NCBI GenBank assembly: GCA_030435675.1
Contig: CM059623.1
Span: 1,452,012 to 1,516,011, forward strand
Direction: 5' to 3'
DNA length: 64,000 bases
Origin: Steinernema hermaphroditum
Taxonomy: Eukaryota > Nematoda > Chromadorea > Rhabditida > Steinernematidae
Shown here: positions 59,919 through 64,000 of the stretch, one piece after another
Numbering within the stretch: the stretch's first letter is position 1
How the letters are laid out: every line of letters begins with the position of its first letter
Notes under the pieces: generated by a model
Databases searched by the model: none
What the model saw: only the letters and a program-made list of their open reading frames with translations
What the model was told of the DNA's origin: nothing
Made by a program: the position numbers and the translations under genes

Positions 59919-60542
59919 ATGGACACCGTCCCATTCGCTTTCTGCGACGCCGTAATCTCTACACTAAGGTGTCTTCCCGAGCATGCACACCTTGGGGGTA
60001 TGTGGAACTCATCGCTCCAAGAACACAGAGAAAACCGCAAAATGTGCAGCTTACGGATTGGCTATGTACATGGAAAATGGTCGTACCGGCTTTGCGTTGG
60101 AGAGTCGATCAATGAAATCAATTTTGACGAACTGCGGAGAGAATCCAAGAAGTATGTCCGATTTCACAGGATTTGGTTAAGCGACAACGAACATACACAA
60201 GATGCCGACGAAGAGCAAATCATGGAATTGATCGACATTTCGAAGCACTGCATGCACGAGGCGATTCTCTGTTTTGGCTACATTGACAACCGTGGTCATG
60301 TTGGAGAACTCATGAAGTGTTTAGCACTACTCTGCAACATCACCTTTAGGGAGGTCGGGTTGTATACTATGATTCCACAGCATTGCGATTTTCTGATAGC
60401 CCAACTGCAATCACAGCGTCTAAGACGGGTGATGTTAAGGCCCGAAGATGGATGGCCTGAAGGCATGCTGACAGTTATCGAAGACCACATGAAATACAAA
60501 GACGTAGAAGTACTTCATTCTGTCCACACATACACACTCTGA
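59919..60542 (+). CDS. Intronless nematode-type protein of unknown function, 207 aa
   Basis: A single exon starts MDTVPFAFCDAVISTL. That style of opening (Met-Asp-x-Val-Pro-Phe-x-Phe-Cys) is typical of expanded F-box/F-box-associated-like families in rhabditid nematodes, though a full F-box (about 45 residues) is not evident. The rest is soluble, with several Trp and Cys (LRIGYVHGKWSYRLCVGE; DISKHCMHEAILCFGYID) and a predicted mix of helices and strands. There is no signal peptide or membrane helix. If the family guess is right, it would be a substrate-recognition-like or F-box-decayed protein. A poly(A) signal follows at 60616. Confidence 0.6.
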   Translation: MDTVPFAFCDAVISTLRCLPEHAHLGGMWNSSLQEHRENRKMCSLRIGYVHGKWSYRLCVGESINEINFDELRRESKKYVRFHRIWLSDNEHTQDADEEQIMELIDISKHCMHEAILCFGYIDNRGHVGELMKCLALLCNITFREVGLYTMIPQHCDFLIAQLQSQRLRRVMLRPEDGWPEGMLTVIEDHMKYKDVEVLHSVHTYTL

Positions 60543-60615
60543 TATTTAGCATCTAATGCTAATTTGATGAAACGTTAACGGGGAAGCTGTTTGCTTCTGC
60601 CCCTGTGGCATCTTT

Positions 60616-60621
60616 AATAAA
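60616..60621 (+). terminator. Poly(A) signal of the 207-aa gene
   Basis: AATAAA, 74 bp after the stop codon (60540-60542) on the same strand. Confidence 0.5.
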
Positions 60622-61531
60622 CTGTAGGCTTTGTTTGTTTTTATACAGCCGGAGAAAACCTGTAGAATGTAGAACACGGCCTTCGTTTGTTTCTCGGCCT
60701 GAAGTCGTTTTTACAAACTCTCAATTCCTCCACGGGCGCGAAACCTTAGTTAAGATTCGGCTACATTGTAGAATATGAATTCCTCGAGGTTCCATGAAAC
60801 TGGCCGCGATAGAGCGTTTCCATTATTTTCAGTAGGATCACCAAACGTAAATTATGTGGAACTCGGAGTAATCGTAAGAAAAACCTATCTACTCCAGTTC
60901 AGAGTAGCAGACGCTGATCGAGCTCAAACTTTGGGGATTGGACGGGTGGATGGATGTTTGGATGTTTGTGCACCCAGTTCTGAAGTCTCCTGACGGGCTA
61001 ACCGTGTATTTCAGGTTCATTGATCAATCGTTCTCTAACAAGGCTTACTTGAAACATATCTCCCACATGATCCACATTGGCAGTTGATATTTTGGGGAAT
61101 AACCAGCCACATATAGGCGTACAAATTTCGAAACTTTGACCTCAATCAGCGTCTAACACTTTGGAATGTCCCTTGTAAAACAGAAACGAACTTTTCTTCG
61201 AAGTTTCTTCGAACGTCAAAACCACTTTCGTGTGAAAAAATCCGAAGTTTTTCGTTTTTTTTTTGTTTTTCAGTTTTTTATGCCTTCCTACGCCTTTCGT
61301 CCTGTTCTCATAGGATAGTTGTGACTAGCCTATCCCCCAGAGACCTATATGTCAATGGTGACCGGAAGTAGAACGAGCACTCATGCGGGCATCCCAAAAA
61401 AGTGCATCTGAACACAAGTCTATAAGGTCGTTTTTGAGAGCTTCCAAGCGTGGTCTTATAATGAGGCTGTAAAATAGGGCCAGTGAGGCTCGTTACGAGG
61501 TTGTGACTAGAGTTTGAGAAATACCCTGTAG
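60622..61531. other. Intergenic, nothing recognised
   Basis: AT-rich, with long T runs near 61255-61275. No gene or repeat is supported. Confidence 0.5.
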
Positions 61532-62367
61532 TTAGATCGGATTTTCTCTTGAATGGAGATGGTCAACCGAACAACTGAGTTGTTGCGTTGATGTCCATCC
61601 CACCGATCTCACGCTCTGAAGAATTCGAAAATGAGATTTGTTTTGTTTTGACGCATCATCTACACAACCACGGCTGCATTCGGTTTCGCTCCGTTTAGGC
61701 GTTAAGGGCGAAATAACCCTGTGAGCATCAAGAACCGTAAAGAATAGCCATAAACAGACGAAAGGCCAGATGACCGATGGAGACACCATAGCCCTGATGG
61801 TGATGGTGTTCATAGAATCGTTTCTATTCAAGTCAAACCTACTAGACGAATGAATCTTTCGATCGCGAAGACACAGCGAAGACTTATCCTTTGAAATCTT
61901 TCCGTCAGACCCCATTGCAAATTTTTCGGTTATTCGCTACACCAAAACACAAAGCGATGCCCGCGAACGGAACTTACCAGATTGCAGAAGATTCTGGGTG
62001 TCTGGCCATGGTCATAAGATCTTCGCAATACACTGCACAATACAAAGTTCACTTCCGCATTCGTAAAATGCATCCAAAGGTACCACAAGTGGAAAAGCAA
62101 GCGGGCTGATGCGGCAAAGAGACTGCACGACGCGAGCGAAGCTATAGGAATCTGAAGTGGAACGCGTGAGGTGAAATTGTAATAAACGCGTCTTACCTTA
62201 AACTGGCCTTTCAAGGTCTTCGTGCTGAGAGACACGTACAGGATGGTACCACTGACCATGAAGGCTGGGACAGCAGCATAGATGTTTATACATGTGTTCG
62301 GCATGTAAGTGGCCTTGACGATTACTGTACTCGACCAATCGTAGTTGCTCCGGTTCAGCGCCGCCAT
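61532..62367 (-). pseudogene. Short serpentine-receptor-like gene, probably truncated
   Basis: Probable exons on the minus strand: 62367-62197, 62151-61978 and 61888-61532; introns 45 and 89 nt, all phase 0. An acceptor-like CACTGCAG lies just before the ATG. Reading: an extracellular start with glycosylation sites (NRS), a membrane helix (INIYAAVPAFMVSGTILYVSL), a basic turn (STKTLKGQFK), a second helix (IPIASLASCSLFAASARLLF), a loop, then much later another helix (VSPSVIWPFVCLWLFFTVL). This resembles TM1-TM2 and a late helix of nematode chemoreceptors, but the middle helices are missing, so it is likely a decayed receptor. The 44-bp inverted repeat overlaps the end of exon 2. Confidence 0.35.
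61985..62028 (+). repeat. 44-bp perfect inverted repeat, left copy
   Basis: CAGAAGATTCTGGGTGTCTG-GCCATGGTCATAAGATCTTC-GCAA is exactly reverse-complementary to 62682-62725. Confidence 0.9.
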
Positions 62368-62681
62368 GTGTCCTGCAGTGGGAACCTACTAACAGATGAA
62401 CAGCCACGCACGTCAAGCGAAACTTGCGAACTTGGATTACATCTTTATTTCGGACCAGTGGTCCGATGTTGGGATATACACAGAGAAACGATTGTTTCAC
62501 GAGACGAAATGTGGAGACAGCGATAACGCCGAATTTTCCAACTTTTGCTCCGCCTTCAAATTAACACCTTCTATTTTAAACGTTGAAGCGTGTAAAGTGC
62601 AAGGGGAAACAAAAGGTCAAACTCCGAAACAGAAAAAGCCTGTAAAGTTGCAATTAGGATAAATGAATGCATTGGATGCAT

Positions 62682-62725
62682 TTGCGAAGATCTTATGACC
62701 ATGGCCAGACACCCAGAATCTTCTG
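62682..62725 (-). repeat. 44-bp perfect inverted repeat, right copy
   Basis: Exact reverse complement of 61985-62028, about 650 bp away. It is flanked by AT-rich non-coding sequence and, 110 bp downstream on the + strand, a TATAAAAGG element (62841-62849). Confidence 0.9.
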
Positions 62726-63131
62726 GAGGCGAGCGCCGTCGGACACTCCATCGTCGTCGAGGGAAAGCACTCAATCGAGTCCTAAGACGGCTTCGTCCAG
62801 CGCCGCTTCTCTCTTTATCCCTTCTGACGATTCCGACTCTATAAAAGGGCAAGAAGCACCGAGGCGCCGGAGGCAACTACCTCGTCGAGATCGCATACGA
62901 TATGCACTAGAGATGGAGGTTATCAGTCTCGCTTACAACTGGAAACAATTATCTCTGCTCTCAATAAACTTCTAACAATAATGCCGAGTTACCATCCGTC
63001 AGAGCCCATCCTACATGCCCTCGATATATACTCTTCCTACAGCTATTCTCTCGCCAATTCAGCTTCGCTGCGCATAACAAACTTTACACTTTAAAATTAC
63101 TAACTTATATAATCTGAAACCCAACAACAGA

Positions 63132-64000
63132 TCACAGGGCCAACTGGCGATAAACGTGCTTCTTGTACTCTTCCAGGCCACCTTCCAGAATCGTCACCGT
63201 CCGGTCCTTGACCACCCAGAGCTCCTTGCAGATAAGGGAGATCAGCCGCTCGTCATTGGAAACTAGGACGACGCCACCCTAAAAGAGCTGAGTTAGTCGA
63301 ATTCAGGCGCATTTCTCTCCTACCTTGAATTCATTCAGAGCATATCCGAGGGCGTCCACCGCTTCGACATCCAAGTGGTTGGTAGGCTCGTCCATGATCA
63401 AGTAGTTCGGCCTAAAATGCGCCAGTTAAGAACGGAAACTAGGGAGAATCTAGCATACTTTACCATTCCAATGATGGCGAAGGCTAGTCGAGATTTCTCT
63501 CCTTCAGAAAAGGTGCTGACCACCTGGTCCGCCAGAGGTTTTTTTATGCCAAATTTATAGAGGCCAGCGTAGTACTCTTCGTCTTTCTTTTTGGGGACTT
63601 TATCCTTCAGAACTTCCACGGCGGACTTGCCCATGTCCAGCTGGTCGACGCGATGCTGCTTGAAGTAGCCGACCTTCAGGCATGGATTCGAATTGCGGTA
63701 ACCGCCCGTGGGCTTCAGCTCACCGAGAAGGAGCTTCAGCAATGTGGTCTTACCAGCACCGGTCTCTCCCACAATACAGACGCGAGAAGTGGCTTCGGAA
63801 CCAATGCAAACGCGATGGAATAGAAGCGGCGAATTGGGAGTGTACTGGAAATTGGCTTGGTCCAGCTGGAGCACTGGATTCTGTAGGACTTCGCCGTTGG
63901 TGAACTGGATGACCTGAGGCTTGTCGGGCCTGGGAACCTTCAGCTCCTTCTGAGCCTTCTTCAATTCCTCATATTCGGCAGCATGCGGCTGGCAGTAACG
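63132..64000 (-). CDS. ABCF3/GCN20-like ATPase, C-termin half (partial)
   Basis: Exons on the minus strand: 64000(cut)-63459, 63411-63324 and 63278-63132. This is the second nucleotide-binding domain of a soluble ABCF protein, closest to ABCF3/GCN20: linker [12 protein letters not shown], Walker [10 protein letters not shown], a [12 protein letters not shown] segment, signature-region [14 protein letters not shown], Walker [13 protein letters not shown], and [11 protein letters not shown] at the switch-His position. GCN20 proteins bind ribosomes with GCN1 and promote GCN2 signalling. Two key positions are unusual: the LSGGQ signature reads FSEGE and the switch His is Asn. Introns are 47 and 45 nt; the first was set by phase (AA/G). 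The 5' part is outside the window. Confidence 0.8.

Overview
The window is nuclear DNA of a nematode, most likely rhabditid. The evidence is a NEMO-like kinase whose catalytic domain carries the nematode (LIT-1) form of the activation loop, short cis-introns of about 39-50 nt, probable trans-splice acceptors just upstream of ATGs, nematode-type cysteine-rich secreted domains, and a DD37D (maT) transposon. The species cannot be read from the sequence. Genes are split, so exon boundaries below were set by reading frame, GT/AG sites and phase.

Layout. 1-7.5 kb: gene-poor, with dispersed repeats and many CAAAAAT heptamers on the + strand. 7.5-11.25 kb (+): two secreted genes built from TIL-like cysteine-rich modules, with a broken module between them. 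11.8-14.4 kb (+): a POT/PTR2 (SLC15-type) oligopeptide transporter, 11 exons. 14.7-15.9 kb (+): an unrecognised 335-residue protein. 16-48 kb: a 32-kb desert with no convincing gene, but with tRNA-derived SINE-like copies, a dead maT transposon (29.9-31.2 kb), a mariner-ended non-autonomous element (26.7-27.6 kb), several families of diverged tandem duplications, GC-rich islands, and a striking excess of the heptamer ATTTTTG on the + strand only. 48.1-53.7 kb (+): lit-1 (NEMO-like kinase), complete. 54.65-58.16 kb (-): a complete SEC24C/D-type COPII coat gene, convergent with lit-1. 59.9-60.5 kb (+): an intronless gene of unknown function. 61.5-62.4 kb (-): a short or decayed serpentine-receptor-like gene. 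63.1-64.0 kb (-): the 3' part of an ABCF3/GCN20-like ATPase gene, cut by the window end.

The recognised genes belong to unrelated processes (secreted modules, peptide uptake, Wnt/MAPK signalling, COPII export, translation control), so no operon-like pathway is apparent. The most unusual signal is the strand-oriented heptamer field. It is absent from the gene-dense parts, runs in one orientation over about 35 kb and in the opposite orientation over the first 7 kb, and coincides with arrays of duplicated non-coding units.
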